Shown: positions 17,064-26,623 of the stretch, one piece after another
Numbering within the stretch: the stretch's first letter is position 1
Layout: the number at the start of each line of letters is the position of its first letter
NCBI GenBank assembly: GCA_016191015.1
Contig: JACPPM010000270.1
Location: forward strand, 1 to 38,906
Source of the DNA: Acidobacteriota bacterium
Lineage (GTDB): Bacteria; Acidobacteriota; CAIWXX01
DNA: 38,906 bases
Reading direction: 5' to 3'
Notes under the pieces: model-generated
Database searches by the model: none
What the model was told of the DNA's origin: nothing
Seen by the model: only the letters and a program-made list of their open reading frames with translations
Position numbers and translations under genes: made by a program

Positions 17064-18419
17064 CTAGCGAGGAGCACTGTGAAGCGTCCAGCCGCTCTGA
17101 CGCATCCGCTCACCGATCAGAAGGACGGCCAATGGCGCTATCTGCAGGAGGATCCGGGGCAGAGCGATGCGGATATGCGGCTCGAGCGGCTGCCATGGCG
17201 AGAGGACGAAGACAGGAACGAACGCCAGTGCATACGCGGCGATCAGGAGTGTCAGCCACATCAATCGGCCGTCCAAGGTCACCGCGGCCGCAGCAGCCAG
17301 AGGAAAGAGAAACCCCCACGAGGACGGCGATGCGATGATCGCACCGAGCTCGAGGAGTATGAGCGTCAGTTTCCCGGCCGAGCACGTCCATTCGCCGTTC
17401 AACACAATCCCAGCGTAGTCGACGGTCGAGACGATCGGAAGATGGCGGCTGAGCGCGATCCACGACAGAGCGCCGCATACAGCGATGGTGGCCGGGACGA
17501 GAGCAATCGATCCGGCTGGCGGATGCGGCGCCGTCTTTCGCAGAAAGTGGACGAAAACCAGGATCCCGTAGATGATGAGGAAGACCATTCCCTCCTGCTT
17601 GCACAGCGCGGACTGGACGGCGAAAAGCATGCCCCATGCGGCCCAAAAGATGTCGCCATCATCCGTCCACCTCAAGAAAAGCCCGGCCGCGGCGAGCTGC
17701 AGACAACCCGAGACCACCTCCGGCAGCGATACCTCCAGCGCCGAGACCCAGAGAGGAAGATACGTCAGAAGAGCTGGTCCAAGAACCGCGGGGAATCCTC
17801 CCCCTGCGCTCCGCCTCATCACTCCCCAAAGCAGGATCGGAGCAACCAGCCCGAACAGAGCGATCGGCGCCTTGAACATCCGATCGTCATCCGCCGGTCC
17901 TATCGCAGCGAAATAAGATTGCAGAATCGGCACGCCAATCGGATACTTCGGATGGAGGTGAATCCGATACGGATCGGTGAAGGCAGGGGCGAGCACCGTC
18001 CCTTCGGCCGACAGCACCTTGGCCTTGAAACCCCAGATGATGCGGCTGTCCCAGCCTGTCAGTGGCAGAAGCTGGACTTCGGCGAAAACTTTCGCCGCGG
18101 CAGGGAGCAGGAGTAGCGCGAGAATGATCTCCGCGCGCACGGGGCGGTGCGCAGCAATCCGCGAGAGGCGGTCACGCCACTCGCCGTATCCCGCGAGACC
18201 CGCGATCAGGAGCACGCCCACGGATGAGAGGATGGCAAAGGGCAGGTGGAACGTCATCATAAGGAGCGACCAGGTGATGACGAGGGAAGCCCCGGCAAGT
18301 GTCGAGAGGCCGAAGAATTCGGCAGCGCCCAGCCGTCGAGCGAGACCTCCGGCAACGAGCGCACCCGCGCCACCCCAAGCCAGGATCAAGACGGCCGCGA
18401 GCAGCGAAGCGAGGATCAT
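17064..18419 (-). CDS. Multi-pass membrane protein, GT39/ArnT-like glycosyltransferase
   Basis: This 451-residue protein has roughly ten or more membrane helices. The first periplasmic loop after the early helices has the sequence GWDSRIIWGFKAKVLSAEG, and a later HPKYPIGVPILQSYFA resembles the loop of polyprenyl-phosphate-dependent glycosyltransferases (GT-C fold, PMT/ArnT type). An aspartate in that first loop is the usual catalytic base of such enzymes. The substrate is unknown. ATG 18419 overlaps the stop of the upstream gene (ATGA); the frame stays open further upstream but only in shadow of that gene. Confidence 0.72.
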   Translation of the reverse strand: MILASLLAAVLILAWGGAGALVAGGLARRLGAAEFFGLSTLAGASLVITWSLLMMTFHLPFAILSSVGVLLIAGLAGYGEWRDRLSRIAAHRPVRAEIILALLLLPAAAKVFAEVQLLPLTGWDSRIIWGFKAKVLSAEGTVLAPAFTDPYRIHLHPKYPIGVPILQSYFAAIGPADDDRMFKAPIALFGLVAPILLWGVMRRSAGGGFPAVLGPALLTYLPLWVSALEVSLPEVVSGCLQLAAAGLFLRWTDDGDIFWAAWGMLFAVQSALCKQEGMVFLIIYGILVFVHFLRKTAPHPPAGSIALVPATIAVCGALSWIALSRHLPIVSTVDYAGIVLNGEWTCSAGKLTLILLELGAIIASPSSWGFLFPLAAAAAVTLDGRLMWLTLLIAAYALAFVPVFVLSPWQPLEPHIRIALPRILLQIAPLAVLLIGERMRQSGWTLHSAPR

Positions 18420-18886
18420 TGGGCTGTCCGGATCGCACGTTGATCCCTGGGCGCGCCAGGCCCCCGCGCGTAGTCTTCGATGATCCAGCGGACGTCGACA
18501 TCCGTCCTCGGCCCGAACTGCTTCTGTCGCAAGGAAGGCGGCCCGATCGCGTCGCTCGCCGGCGGCGACACCGTCTCCATGAAGAGTGCACGCGGATAGA
18601 GATAGTAGTTCAGAAGCCATGGGTCCCCGTCGGTGCGGACGAGAACTGATTCCGCCGGCCGAATGGCGTTCAGGCAGTAGGCCGTGAGGTCCGCTCGCGA
18701 TGGGGAATATAAATAGACTGCCCGATCCGCCGCCGATGCCCTCCGCCACCACGATGTGAACTGGACCCTCCGGTAGAAGAGCTCAGCGCATCCCCACGCA
18801 CTCACACCCACGTGTGCGCAGAGCAGGACGAGGGCGAGGAGAGAAACAATCTTCTGCGATCCCCTCGCCCAAAGCCAGTCACGCAT
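18416..18886 (-). CDS. Single-pass membrane protein paired with the glycosyltransferase
   Basis: This 156-residue protein has one N-terminal membrane helix (IVSLLALVLLCAHVGVSAWG) and a soluble C-terminal domain with SVLVRTDGDPWLLNYYLYPR as its most conserved-looking part. That stretch resembles the periplasmic tail found in some GT-C-type proteins, so it may be a detached soluble part of the same machine. It overlaps the downstream glycosyltransferase gene by 4 bp. I do not recognise a named family. Confidence 0.65.
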   Translation of the reverse strand: MRDWLWARGSQKIVSLLALVLLCAHVGVSAWGCAELFYRRVQFTSWWRRASAADRAVYLYSPSRADLTAYCLNAIRPAESVLVRTDGDPWLLNYYLYPRALFMETVSPPASDAIGPPSLRQKQFGPRTDVDVRWIIEDYARGPGAPRDQRAIRTAQ

Positions 18887-18922
18887 CACGCCTCTCGCAC
18901 ACCTTCCCGTCATCCACAGGAG

Positions 18923-18986
18923 CCCGCCGCAGGCGGGTGACGAAGGATCTCATGCGTGCTCTGAGAGCACGGCATGAGATCCTTCG
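18923..18986. repeat. Two consecutive intergenic hairpins
   Basis: CCCGCC/GGCGGG (18923-18937) is followed by a longer palindrome with perfect 15-bp arms, CGAAGGATCTCATGC (18941-18955) and GCATGAGATCCTTCG (18972-18986). An inner 6-bp stem (GTGCTC/GAGCAC) lies within it with one bulged G. The tail CGCTCAGGATGACA resembles a widely dispersed repeat of Acidobacteriota-like genomes (from memory). It lies just after the yifB stop and could end its transcript, though no U-tract is present. Confidence 0.7.
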
Positions 18987-19042
18987 CGCTTCGCGCTCAG
19001 GATGACACTCTTGGTGAGTCCCCGATGTGCGATCGCAGCACA

Positions 19043-20557
19043 TCACAAGAACCGATCGATGCTCCGAAGTTGAATCGCCTCCGCCAGATGATCGTACGCA
19101 ACCCTCTCGGAGCCGGCGAGGTCGGCGATCGTGCGGCTCACGCGCAGAATCCGGTGATAGGCGCGGGCGCTGATACCCATGCGAGTTGAGGCGGCTTCGA
19201 GCAGCGCGGTCATGCGTTCGTCGAGAACGCAATGCTTCCGGATCGCTCGCCCGTCCATGCGGGCGTTCACCCGCGGGGCACCGAAGCGAGCGGCCTGGCG
19301 GTCGCGCGACGCCTGTACGCGCTCACGCATGGCCCTGGATGGCTCGCCCACCCGATCCGACCGGAGCTCATGCAGGTGCACGGCCGGCACCTCGAGCTGG
19401 ATGTCGATCCGATCGAGAATCGGACCCGAGATCCTGTTGAAGTACTTCTGCCGCTGGAGGGGCGTGCATGCACAGGGCCGCGCGGGATCGCCAAAAAAGC
19501 CGCAGGGACAGGGGTTGAGCGCGGCGACGAGCATGAAGCGGCAGGGGAATGTGACCGACTGCTGCGCTCGCGAGATCGTGACGATGCCGTCCTCGAGTGG
19601 TTGGCGGAGCGCCTCGAGCGCCGTCCGCGGGAACTCGACAAACTCATCCATGAAGAGCACCCCGTTGTGTGCCAAGCTGACCTCGCCCGGCCGCGGATGA
19701 GAGCCTCCCCCGATCAGCCCGGCCTCCGACACCGTATGGTGCGGAGCGCGGAATGGTCTGATCTTCACCGCTCCAAGCCCATCGGTCAGACCGGATGCCG
19801 AGTAGATCTTGGTCGACTCGATGATCTCTTCCAGGCTCATCGCCGGCATGATCGACGGCAACCGTCTCGTGAGCATCGTCTTGCCGGCGCCCGGCGGTCC
19901 CACGAGAAGAACATTGTGACCCCCGGCAGCGGCAATCTCGAGTGCACGCTTTGCCGTTTCCTGGCCCTTCACCTCCTGGAAATCATCATAGCCGTCATCC
20001 TGCCGTGAAGGAGGTGGCGGGTCAGGCGGCGATGGCGACGGCGTCGTCCCGGATAGAAACCCGATCACCTCTGAAAGATGGGTCACCTGGATGATCTCGA
20101 TGCCGCCCACCAGTGCAGCCTCGCATGCGCTGGCCGCAGGGACGATGATGCCGCGGTAGCCGCCGTCTCGGGCGAGCACGGCGGAGGCCAGTGAGCCACG
20201 AACGCCGCGAAGGGAGCCATCGAGGGCGAGCTCGCCGATCAGGATGTAGTGCGGGGCGAGCGGCAGCTCCATCGTCCCCGTGGCGCGTAGGATTCCGATG
20301 GCGATCGGCAGGTCGAAGGAGCCTCCCTCCTTTCGCAACTCGGCGGGAGCCAGATTGATCGTGATCCTCGATGAGGGCAGCTTGAGCCCTGAGTTCTTGA
20401 TCGCGCTGATAATCCGTTCCCGACTCTCCCTCACCGTCGTGTCCGGGAGGCCGACGACCGCGTAGTAGGGAAACCCGGACCCCGTCGAATCGACCTCGAC
20501 GTCCACGACTACGGCGTCAATGCCGACGAGCGTGGTGGTCTTTACCGTCGATAGCAT
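19043..20557 (-). CDS. YifB/ComM family Mg-chelatase-like AAA ATPase
   Basis: This 504-residue protein matches the YifB/ComM family in length and order. An N-terminal domain resembling the Lon S16 fold (LVGIDAVVVDVEVDSTGSGF, then VVGLPDTTVRESRERI) is followed by the Mg-chelatase ATPase domain with Walker A GPPGAGKT near residues 218-225. A cysteine set around NPCPCGFFGD lies in the middle and a C-terminal helical bundle ends the protein. ComM is a hexameric helicase that promotes branch migration during natural transformation in Gram-negative bacteria. The gene appears to stand alone between palindromes and the mltD-like gene. Confidence 0.95.
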   Translation of the reverse strand: MLSTVKTTTLVGIDAVVVDVEVDSTGSGFPYYAVVGLPDTTVRESRERIISAIKNSGLKLPSSRITINLAPAELRKEGGSFDLPIAIGILRATGTMELPLAPHYILIGELALDGSLRGVRGSLASAVLARDGGYRGIIVPAASACEAALVGGIEIIQVTHLSEVIGFLSGTTPSPSPPDPPPPSRQDDGYDDFQEVKGQETAKRALEIAAAGGHNVLLVGPPGAGKTMLTRRLPSIMPAMSLEEIIESTKIYSASGLTDGLGAVKIRPFRAPHHTVSEAGLIGGGSHPRPGEVSLAHNGVLFMDEFVEFPRTALEALRQPLEDGIVTISRAQQSVTFPCRFMLVAALNPCPCGFFGDPARPCACTPLQRQKYFNRISGPILDRIDIQLEVPAVHLHELRSDRVGEPSRAMRERVQASRDRQAARFGAPRVNARMDGRAIRKHCVLDERMTALLEAASTRMGISARAYHRILRVSRTIADLAGSERVAYDHLAEAIQLRSIDRFL

Positions 20558-20707
20558 CAGTCCAAAGTCCGGAGTCCGATGTCAGAAGCCGACGTCACGG
20601 ACATGCGCGTCGTCGTCCGCGGTACCGGCTGGTTGTCCCCTTGGTATGAGGAGGCGACGAGCATCGGCGGCCGTGCCTTCCCTACCCCGCGGAGAGTCCG
20701 CAGCAGA

Positions 20708-22531
20708 TCACTTCTTGCCGCGGTAGATGACCAGTTTCTCTCCAGGGTAGATCACGCGAGATCGCGACAGACCATTCAGCCCGCGGATGGACTCTACGGT
20801 GGTGTTGTGATGGCTGGCGATCTCGAACAGCGTATCGCCTTTCTTCACCTGATAGACCACCTTCTCGTAGGAGCCTGACTGGCTGCCGCTTGAGGTCGAG
20901 CTCCGGACCACGAGCCTGTCGCCGGGATGGATGAGCGCGCTGCGGAGCCCGTTTTTCTGCATGAGGCTGGTCGGTGAAAGATCGAACAACCGGGCTATGC
21001 TGAAAATCGTGTCTCCCGAACGGACCGTGTATGTCGAACCGCTTGTGGATGTCGTGGCGACACGGCCGCTGGAATACGAGGTCGACCCGGCCTGGGCGAT
21101 GAGCTTCGGGCCCATCGGGATGATCAGCTTCGAGCCCGTCGCGACCTCGGGTTTCTCCAGCGCATTCGCCTGGAGGATCGATGTCACGCTGGTTCCGAAA
21201 AGGCTCGCGAGCTTCGTCAGCGTGTCCCCGGCCTCGACGGTTCGCAGCCTCCACGTGACGCGCTTGTCCGGAGGGATGAGAGCGAAATTGGCTGCGAAAA
21301 GCTCCGTGCGCCCGGCCGGAACGCGGAGCGCGTAGTCGGTCACGCCCTTGGGGGTCGTCAGGCGACGGAGCTCGGGATTGAGCGCCTGGATCTCGGAGAG
21401 AGTCGAGTCGGCGCATTCCGCGATGAGGCGTAAATCCGATGTAGTCGGAACCCGGATGGATTCGTATTCGATCGGCTTGTCCGGTTCGATGGCGAAGCCA
21501 TACTCTTCCTGGTTCTTCGCGATGAGCATGCCGGCGAGGATCGCAGGGACGTAGTTCTTGGTCTCGATGCGGAGGTAGCTCGTCTCGGCGATTTCCCAAA
21601 AAGTCTTCTTGCCGGTACGTTGCAGTGCGTAAGCAACCTTCCGTTCGCCGGCATTGTAACCCGCCATCGCGAGGTACCAGTCGCCGAACATATTGTAGAG
21701 GTCTCTGAGATAGTGCGCGGCGGCGCGCGTCGCCTTTTCAGGGTCGCGTCGCTCGTCGACCCACCAGTCCGTTTTCATTTTGTAGCGCTGGCCAGTCCCG
21801 AGGATGAATTGCCACATCCCCATCGCGGCGGCTCTGCTGTATGCGTTCGGCTTGAAGGAGCTCTCGATGAGAGCCACGTATGCGAGGTCCTGCGGGACCC
21901 CCTCTTCTTTCAAGATCTGCCGGATCATCGGCAAGTACCGGCCGCTGCGCCAGAGGCCGCCCTCGATTTCATCCCGACGCCGGTTCTGGAAAGAGCTGAT
22001 AAATGCGAGAACCTTCGAATTGATGACGACCGGAATATCGTAATCCGACTGCGCGATATCACCTTCGATCTTTTCAATGAGCTCGTCGGTCTCAGCCGCG
22101 GTTGGCGGCTCCTCGACCGGCACCTCGAGCTCATCGATCGTGGCCGGCTCGAGCGGTGCCTCCGTGAACCCATCGCCGTCCTTGAACGCGACGAGCTCTC
22201 GATTGTGAATCTCCGTCAGGTAGTTGTCGAGCGCGCTCGAGAGGCGTGGGTCCTGCCCCGGATCAAACCCAGACAGAAGGAAGGTATCAACGCAGGTATC
22301 GAAATCATGACGGGCCTTTTCGAGGTGGCCGTCGCGGAATTCCGTCTCACCGCGTTCGAAATAAAACGCGGCCGTCGCCAGGATCTGTTGGATCTGGATC
22401 TCTTTCGGATCAACTGGCGCCGACGCTTTCGCTGTGACCTGGACCGTCTCCGGACCCTTGGTCTTTACACCGCCCCCTCCACACGAAACGAGGAGGAATG
22501 CCACGCCAGCGAACGCATAGACCTTCTGCAT
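20708..22531 (-). CDS. MltD-like lytic transglycosylase lipoprotein with three LysM repeats
   Basis: This 607-residue protein starts MQKVYAFAGVAFLLVSCGGG, a signal peptide with lipobox LVSC, so it is probably a lipoprotein. Residues about 175-300 form a transglycosylase SLT domain: LAYVALIESSFKPNAYSRAA supplies the catalytic glutamate, and the domain ends in DWYLAMAGYNAGE. Three LysM peptidoglycan-binding repeats fill the C-terminus (TWRLRTVEAGDTLTKLASLF, TYTVRSGDTIFSIARLF and YQVKKGDTLFEIASHHN). The enzyme cuts glycan strands in the periplasm to give anhydromuropeptides. ATG 22531 is preferred to an upstream TTG because it gives a proper signal peptide. Confidence 0.93.
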   Translation of the reverse strand: MQKVYAFAGVAFLLVSCGGGGVKTKGPETVQVTAKASAPVDPKEIQIQQILATAAFYFERGETEFRDGHLEKARHDFDTCVDTFLLSGFDPGQDPRLSSALDNYLTEIHNRELVAFKDGDGFTEAPLEPATIDELEVPVEEPPTAAETDELIEKIEGDIAQSDYDIPVVINSKVLAFISSFQNRRRDEIEGGLWRSGRYLPMIRQILKEEGVPQDLAYVALIESSFKPNAYSRAAAMGMWQFILGTGQRYKMKTDWWVDERRDPEKATRAAAHYLRDLYNMFGDWYLAMAGYNAGERKVAYALQRTGKKTFWEIAETSYLRIETKNYVPAILAGMLIAKNQEEYGFAIEPDKPIEYESIRVPTTSDLRLIAECADSTLSEIQALNPELRRLTTPKGVTDYALRVPAGRTELFAANFALIPPDKRVTWRLRTVEAGDTLTKLASLFGTSVTSILQANALEKPEVATGSKLIIPMGPKLIAQAGSTSYSSGRVATTSTSGSTYTVRSGDTIFSIARLFDLSPTSLMQKNGLRSALIHPGDRLVVRSSTSSGSQSGSYEKVVYQVKKGDTLFEIASHHNTTVESIRGLNGLSRSRVIYPGEKLVIYRGKK

Positions 22532-22697
22532 ATCCCTAACCCCCAAGAAATCAGATCGATTACGCGAGCCTTATACCATGGCCCAAAGCAGGTGGTCAAA
22601 GGGTTTTTTCGGGTTTTCTTCTTGACCGTGGACCGTCCCGGCTGGTAGAAGGATGCGGCGAGTGATCTGGAGTATGGAAGAATTGGGGAGCCGGAGA

Positions 22698-24341
22698 ATG
22701 AAGGGAACGCAGCAGGGCACTCTCGAGTTTGATATCGCTGAGACGCCCGTGGTCGTAGCAGAGGAAGCAGCGGTGCAACCGAAGCCGGCCAGGCGGGCGA
22801 CGGCCGAGAGTTTGGCGCAGAAGCAGCGGGAAATCTCCGTCTCGGAGTTTTTCAGCAAGAATCGTCACCTGCTTGGATTCGACAACCCGCAGAAAGCTCT
22901 GCTGACCGCCGTCAAGGAGGCGGTCGACAATTCGCTCGACGCCTGCGAAGAGGCCGGCATCCTGCCGGATCTCAAGATCCAGATCTCGCAGCTCTCCGAG
23001 ACACGATTCGTCATGGCGGTGGAGGACAATGGTCCCGGGATCATGAAGCAGCAGATTCCCAAGATCTTCGGGAAGCTCCTGTACGGTTCGAAGTTTCACA
23101 CCATGAAACAGTCCCGAGGCCAGCAAGGGATCGGAATTTCCGCCGCGGGCATGTACGGACAGCTCACCTCGGGCAAGCCCACACGAATCGTTTCGAAGAC
23201 ATCCAAGGAAGCACCGGCGCACTATTTCGAAGTGCAGATCGACACGGCGAAAAACGCCCCGACCGTCGGCAAAGATCAGAAGGTGCCCTGGGAGGCGAAT
23301 CATGGGACCCGCGTCGAAATAGAGATGGAGGCCACTTACAAGAAGGGGCGCCGCTCGGTCGACGACTACATTGAACAGACCGCTCTCGCGAATCCCCACG
23401 CCTCCATACGGTACACCAACCCCCTGGGTGAAGAGATCGTCTATCAAAGATCTGCCGGCGAGCTGCCGGTCGAGCCAAAGGAGATCAAGCCGCACCCACA
23501 CGGCGTCGAGCTGGGGATGCTTCACCGCATCATCGTCGATTCCAAGGCCAACTCGGTGCGGCTCGCGCTGCAACGCGAGTTCTCTCGCGTCTCGGACAAG
23601 GTCGCTGGGGAGATCCTGAAGAAGTCCGGCTTCGCCGGGAGCACGCGCCCGCGGCACCTCACGATGGCTGAAGCCGAGTCGCTGATGCGAGCCATCCAAC
23701 AGGTCAAGATCATGGCGCCGCCTACGGCCTGCCTTTCGCCCATCGGGGAAGACGCCATCCTGAACGGGATGAAGGCGCGGATCAAGGCCGATTTCTACAC
23801 AGCCACGACTCGCCCGCCGGCCGTGTACCGCGGACATCCTTTCCAGGTCGAGGTCGGCCTCGCCTACGGTGGAGACATGCCGGCGGACGAACCGATCGAG
23901 CTCTATAGGGTGGCGAACCGCGCACCTCTGCAATACCAGCAGTCCGGGTGCGCGATCTTCCGCGCGACGCTCACGACCGACTGGCGCAAGTACGGACTCC
24001 AACAGCCCAAAGGGTCACTCCCGATCGGCCCGGCAGCGCTCTTCGTCCACATGGCCTCGGTGTGGGTGCCGTTCACGAGCGAGAGCAAAGAGGCGATCGC
24101 CCACTACCCGGAGATCATCAAGGAATTCAAGCTGGGCCTCCAGGAGTGCGCCCGCCGAATGGGCTCACATCTGCGCCATCATCGCCGGGAGGCGGACGAA
24201 CTGAAGAAACGCTCGTATATCGAAAAATTCATCCCCCACATCGGCATCGCCCTCAAAGAAATCCTCTCGCTGAGCGAGAAGCAGAAGGACGAGGTGGTCG
24301 AGGTTCTCAGCCAGACGCTGGAACGAACACGAGCCTCCTGA
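22698..24341 (+). CDS. top6B: DNA topoisomerase VI subunit B
   Basis: This protein of about 547 residues carries a GHKL (Bergerat) ATPase: N-box [12 protein letters not shown] (74-85), G1 box VEDNGPGI (108-115) and G2 box GQQGIGIS (141-148). An H2TH-containing linker follows, with [14 protein letters not shown] and [15 protein letters not shown]. The transducer domain has [19 protein letters not shown] and [13 protein letters not shown]. With subunit A (Spo11-like) the complex passes DNA duplexes through a double-strand break. Topo VI is mainly archaeal and plant, with sporadic bacterial cases. ATG 22698 is chosen for its GGGGAG at 7 nt spacing; ATGs at 22653 and 22674 are alternatives. No subunit A gene lies in the window. 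Confidence 0.93.
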   Translation: MKGTQQGTLEFDIAETPVVVAEEAAVQPKPARRATAESLAQKQREISVSEFFSKNRHLLGFDNPQKALLTAVKEAVDNSLDACEEAGILPDLKIQISQLSETRFVMAVEDNGPGIMKQQIPKIFGKLLYGSKFHTMKQSRGQQGIGISAAGMYGQLTSGKPTRIVSKTSKEAPAHYFEVQIDTAKNAPTVGKDQKVPWEANHGTRVEIEMEATYKKGRRSVDDYIEQTALANPHASIRYTNPLGEEIVYQRSAGELPVEPKEIKPHPHGVELGMLHRIIVDSKANSVRLALQREFSRVSDKVAGEILKKSGFAGSTRPRHLTMAEAESLMRAIQQVKIMAPPTACLSPIGEDAILNGMKARIKADFYTATTRPPAVYRGHPFQVEVGLAYGGDMPADEPIELYRVANRAPLQYQQSGCAIFRATLTTDWRKYGLQQPKGSLPIGPAALFVHMASVWVPFTSESKEAIAHYPEIIKEFKLGLQECARRMGSHLRHHRREADELKKRSYIEKFIPHIGIALKEILSLSEKQKDEVVEVLSQTLERTRAS

Positions 24342-24460
24342 AGCGGCGCGAAGCCACGGAGCCCGACCCAAGCCTGTGATGGGGCTCACCTCTGCACCCG
24401 TAACCGCCAGATCCAGTGTGCCGTCTCATGCGTTGATTAACAGGATCGGACGACGGCCGA

Positions 24461-24982
24461 ATGGAGGCGTGGAATCCCATGAACGAACAGGTGAGTGGAG
24501 CGAGGTTTTTGGTGGAGACGGGGCCATTGCCCTGTGCACTGCACGCGGCCAGGGCCGGCTCCCAGGGAATCCCGGTGAGCTCTGGTGGCATCAGCGGGGT
24601 TTTGAGAGACGGCAGCACGGGAGATCCACTTCCTGAGATGGGCGTCTGGATCCTGCGCAAAGGCGACACCGGCTGGCTGATCGTTCGGAATCTTACGACG
24701 AGAGAAGATGGAAGCTTCTTCGCCGACAGCCTTCCTCCTGGAACGTACTTTGCGTTCGGCGGCTTCGATTTCCGGGGCAAGCTGAGATACGAGATCCAGG
24801 GGTTCGGAGGCGGCTCGTACCTGGGTGCCACGGCCTTCGACGGCTCCCGCCCGATCAAGGTCATGCCGGGGTCGATCGCCGCCGGGGTCTATATCGGGCT
24901 GAGGCGCCTCACGGATACCGATCTCGCGGCCTGTGTGGTGTCGACGCAATCGAACGAGGTGGCGACGACGACGAGAATGTGA
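24461..24982 (+). CDS. Carboxypeptidase-regulatory-like domain protein
   Basis: This 173-residue frame contains a beta-sandwich of the carboxypeptidase regulatory-like type near residues 43-105 (ISGVLRDGSTGDPLPEMGVW, then TTREDGSFFADSLPPGTYF). Such domains are usually extracellular or periplasmic and sit in larger proteins. There is no clear signal peptide and no good ribosome site at either candidate start (24461 or the Met at 24479). It could be a short protein or the remains of a longer one. Overlapping frames on the minus strand have no family signature. Confidence 0.5.
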   Translation: MEAWNPMNEQVSGARFLVETGPLPCALHAARAGSQGIPVSSGGISGVLRDGSTGDPLPEMGVWILRKGDTGWLIVRNLTTREDGSFFADSLPPGTYFAFGGFDFRGKLRYEIQGFGGGSYLGATAFDGSRPIKVMPGSIAAGVYIGLRRLTDTDLAACVVSTQSNEVATTTRM

Positions 24983-25085
24983 GCACGATCATGCGTCCGC
25001 CGGCCACGCGTGGCGCATTCCCGGCCGCGCTCAGAGTACGTGCGGGCTGCACGACGTTTGTAGAAACTCCGGGACGACTGAATAG

Positions 25086-26300
25086 TCAGTCAAGCCACTC
25101 CCAAGCGGGCGTCACGGCGACGTCATAACCATCCTCCTTGATCGCATCGCGCTGGTCGAGTGTGAGCAAGAGGAGTGTGCGTCTCCGTGCGCCGCGGCCT
25201 GGGATGCTGGCGGCAGCTATGAGTCCGCGCATCTCGCGTGCACGATTGGCGGGCGTGAGCTGGGCGCATACCTGGATGGCTAACTCCGGAGTGACGAAGT
25301 CGCACTCCCAAAGATGAGCTTCGGCTGCGTAGGTGGGCGCCTCACCGCGCCGACGAAGTGCTAGCAATATCGCGTTCTCCAGTCGACGGCCAAGATCCGG
25401 AGTGGGATTGGGGGTGTTGGCGGCACAGAAACCGGGATCGATCGCGTAGTACTTTGGAGGGCTGATCACTCGTCGCCTGAACGACGCACTGAATCTCGGG
25501 ACAGCCAATAGCAACCAAGCGTCCTGCAAGTATTCCACATAGCGGGCTACCTGCGCTACCGACGGGATCGCCAACCCCTTGGCCAGCGCCTGCAGCGATA
25601 GCGGCTGTCCCGTGTGCGCCAGCAGGTGCAGCCCGAGGTTCATCAGGTGCCGCGTTTCCCGGAGAGCGTGGCGCGAGACAATGTCCCGCTGCACGACGTC
25701 GCGCAGAAGTTCGCGGAGCAAGTCTGGGGCGACGCCAGGATCGAGCAACGCGCCGGGAAACCCACCCTCGCGAAGATAGCTCTCCAAGCTGGCCGCACAG
25801 CGCTCGCCGTCACGAAGCTCCAGGTATTCGCCGTAGGAGAAGGGGTACACCTCGGACGAGAGATGCCGCCCGGTGAGCTTGGCGCCCAGATCGCGTCCCA
25901 GAAGCGAGGCGTTCGAGCCAGTAACGCATACGCGCCGCCCCGCATCCAGCAAGGCACGCACCAAGCGCTGCCATTCGGGAACCTCCTGCACTTCATCCAG
26001 GTACACGGCGGCTCTCGGATAGTGCTCGTCGAGTACAGAGAGGACCGTAGCGAAGTCTTCTGGCCCCATCCCGTAAAGCCGCGTGTCCTCTAAGTTGCAG
26101 AACACCCCGACACCAGACATCCGGCGGCGCAGTTGCCTCTGCAATGTGCTCTTGCCGCACCGTCGAACGCCCGTGAGCACCAGCGCGTGGCCAGCGGTGC
26201 CCCGCAGCCGATCGGCGACCAAGCGCCGGACTTCCCTCACAGGGGGGCTGGTACCTCCAGGCGTCGCCAATACGCCCTCAATTGTTCCACGCAGTAACAC
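25086..26300 (-). CDS. AAA ATPase with DUF4143 C-terminal domain
   Basis: This 404-residue protein has the AAA_14/DUF4143 architecture. Walker A is GVRRCGKST (44-52) and Walker B is AAVYLDEVQEVPEW (about 95-108). A typical stretch VCVTGSNASLLGRDLG follows, and a DUF4143 nuclease-like or dimerisation domain occupies about 215-400 (YYAIDPGFC, RRLENAILLALRRRG). Members are common in mobile and defence neighbourhoods but have no agreed role. The start is GTG at 26300 with no Shine-Dalgarno sequence; a TATGAT box lies only 13 nt upstream, suggesting a leaderless mRNA. Confidence 0.85.
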   Translation of the reverse strand: MLLRGTIEGVLATPGGTSPPVREVRRLVADRLRGTAGHALVLTGVRRCGKSTLQRQLRRRMSGVGVFCNLEDTRLYGMGPEDFATVLSVLDEHYPRAAVYLDEVQEVPEWQRLVRALLDAGRRVCVTGSNASLLGRDLGAKLTGRHLSSEVYPFSYGEYLELRDGERCAASLESYLREGGFPGALLDPGVAPDLLRELLRDVVQRDIVSRHALRETRHLMNLGLHLLAHTGQPLSLQALAKGLAIPSVAQVARYVEYLQDAWLLLAVPRFSASFRRRVISPPKYYAIDPGFCAANTPNPTPDLGRRLENAILLALRRRGEAPTYAAEAHLWECDFVTPELAIQVCAQLTPANRAREMRGLIAAASIPGRGARRRTLLLLTLDQRDAIKEDGYDVAVTPAWEWLD

Positions 26301-26342
26301 AATAGTGTTCTATCATAAGATACAGCGTTGTGCAATCACAAG
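26296..26342 (-). promoter_or_regulatory. Promoter and small palindrome before the AAA/DUF4143 gene
   Basis: Reading the minus strand, TTGTGA is followed after 18 bp by TATGAT, with the GTG start 13 nt further. AACAC (26296-26300) and GTGTT (26305-26309) form a 14-bp palindrome over the start codon and could be an operator. Both calls are by eye. Confidence 0.4.
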
Positions 26343-26496
26343 AAACAGCACATCCCGCCCATACCCCAACAGCGGTCGATCCATCCATCGTTCTGACTCA
26401 TCGCGGGAAGCGCCCGCTATCGCCCAGATCCGGCGATAGGGGGGGATCTGCTTCGTCGCCTTCGTCGCTGCTGTGCTCACATACAAGGGCGAGATA

Positions 26497-26623
26497 CTCG
26501 TAGAGACTCATTGAGACTCGTAGAGACTTCGCAGCGATCGGCGCAGCCCTAGTTTCACAGCTCGACATTGTTCCTCTCGGCAGTCTCTAGCAGTCTCTAC
26601 GAGTCTCCACCAGTCTCTACGAG
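26497..26623. repeat. Nested inverted repeat of GAGACTCGTAGAGACT units
   Basis: The left arm (26497-26528) holds CTCGTAGAGACT, then a second unit GAGACTCGTAGAGACT (26513-26528). The right arm (26592-26623) holds the exact complements AGTCTCTACGAGTCTC (26592-26607) and AGTCTCTACGAG (26612-26623). Together they form a 32-nt-arm hairpin with a 4-nt internal loop and a 63-nt spacer (26529-26591). It is not a recognised element. Confidence 0.75.

Noticed and set aside
24307-24864. Minus-strand open frame of 185 residues opposite the gene at 24461
   Set aside because: No family signature is visible, whereas the plus strand carries a recognisable carboxypeptidase-regulatory-like domain.
25003-25014. 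Palindrome GCCACGCGTGGC
   Set aside because: It is short, GC-rich and isolated, and such a match is expected by chance in high-GC DNA.
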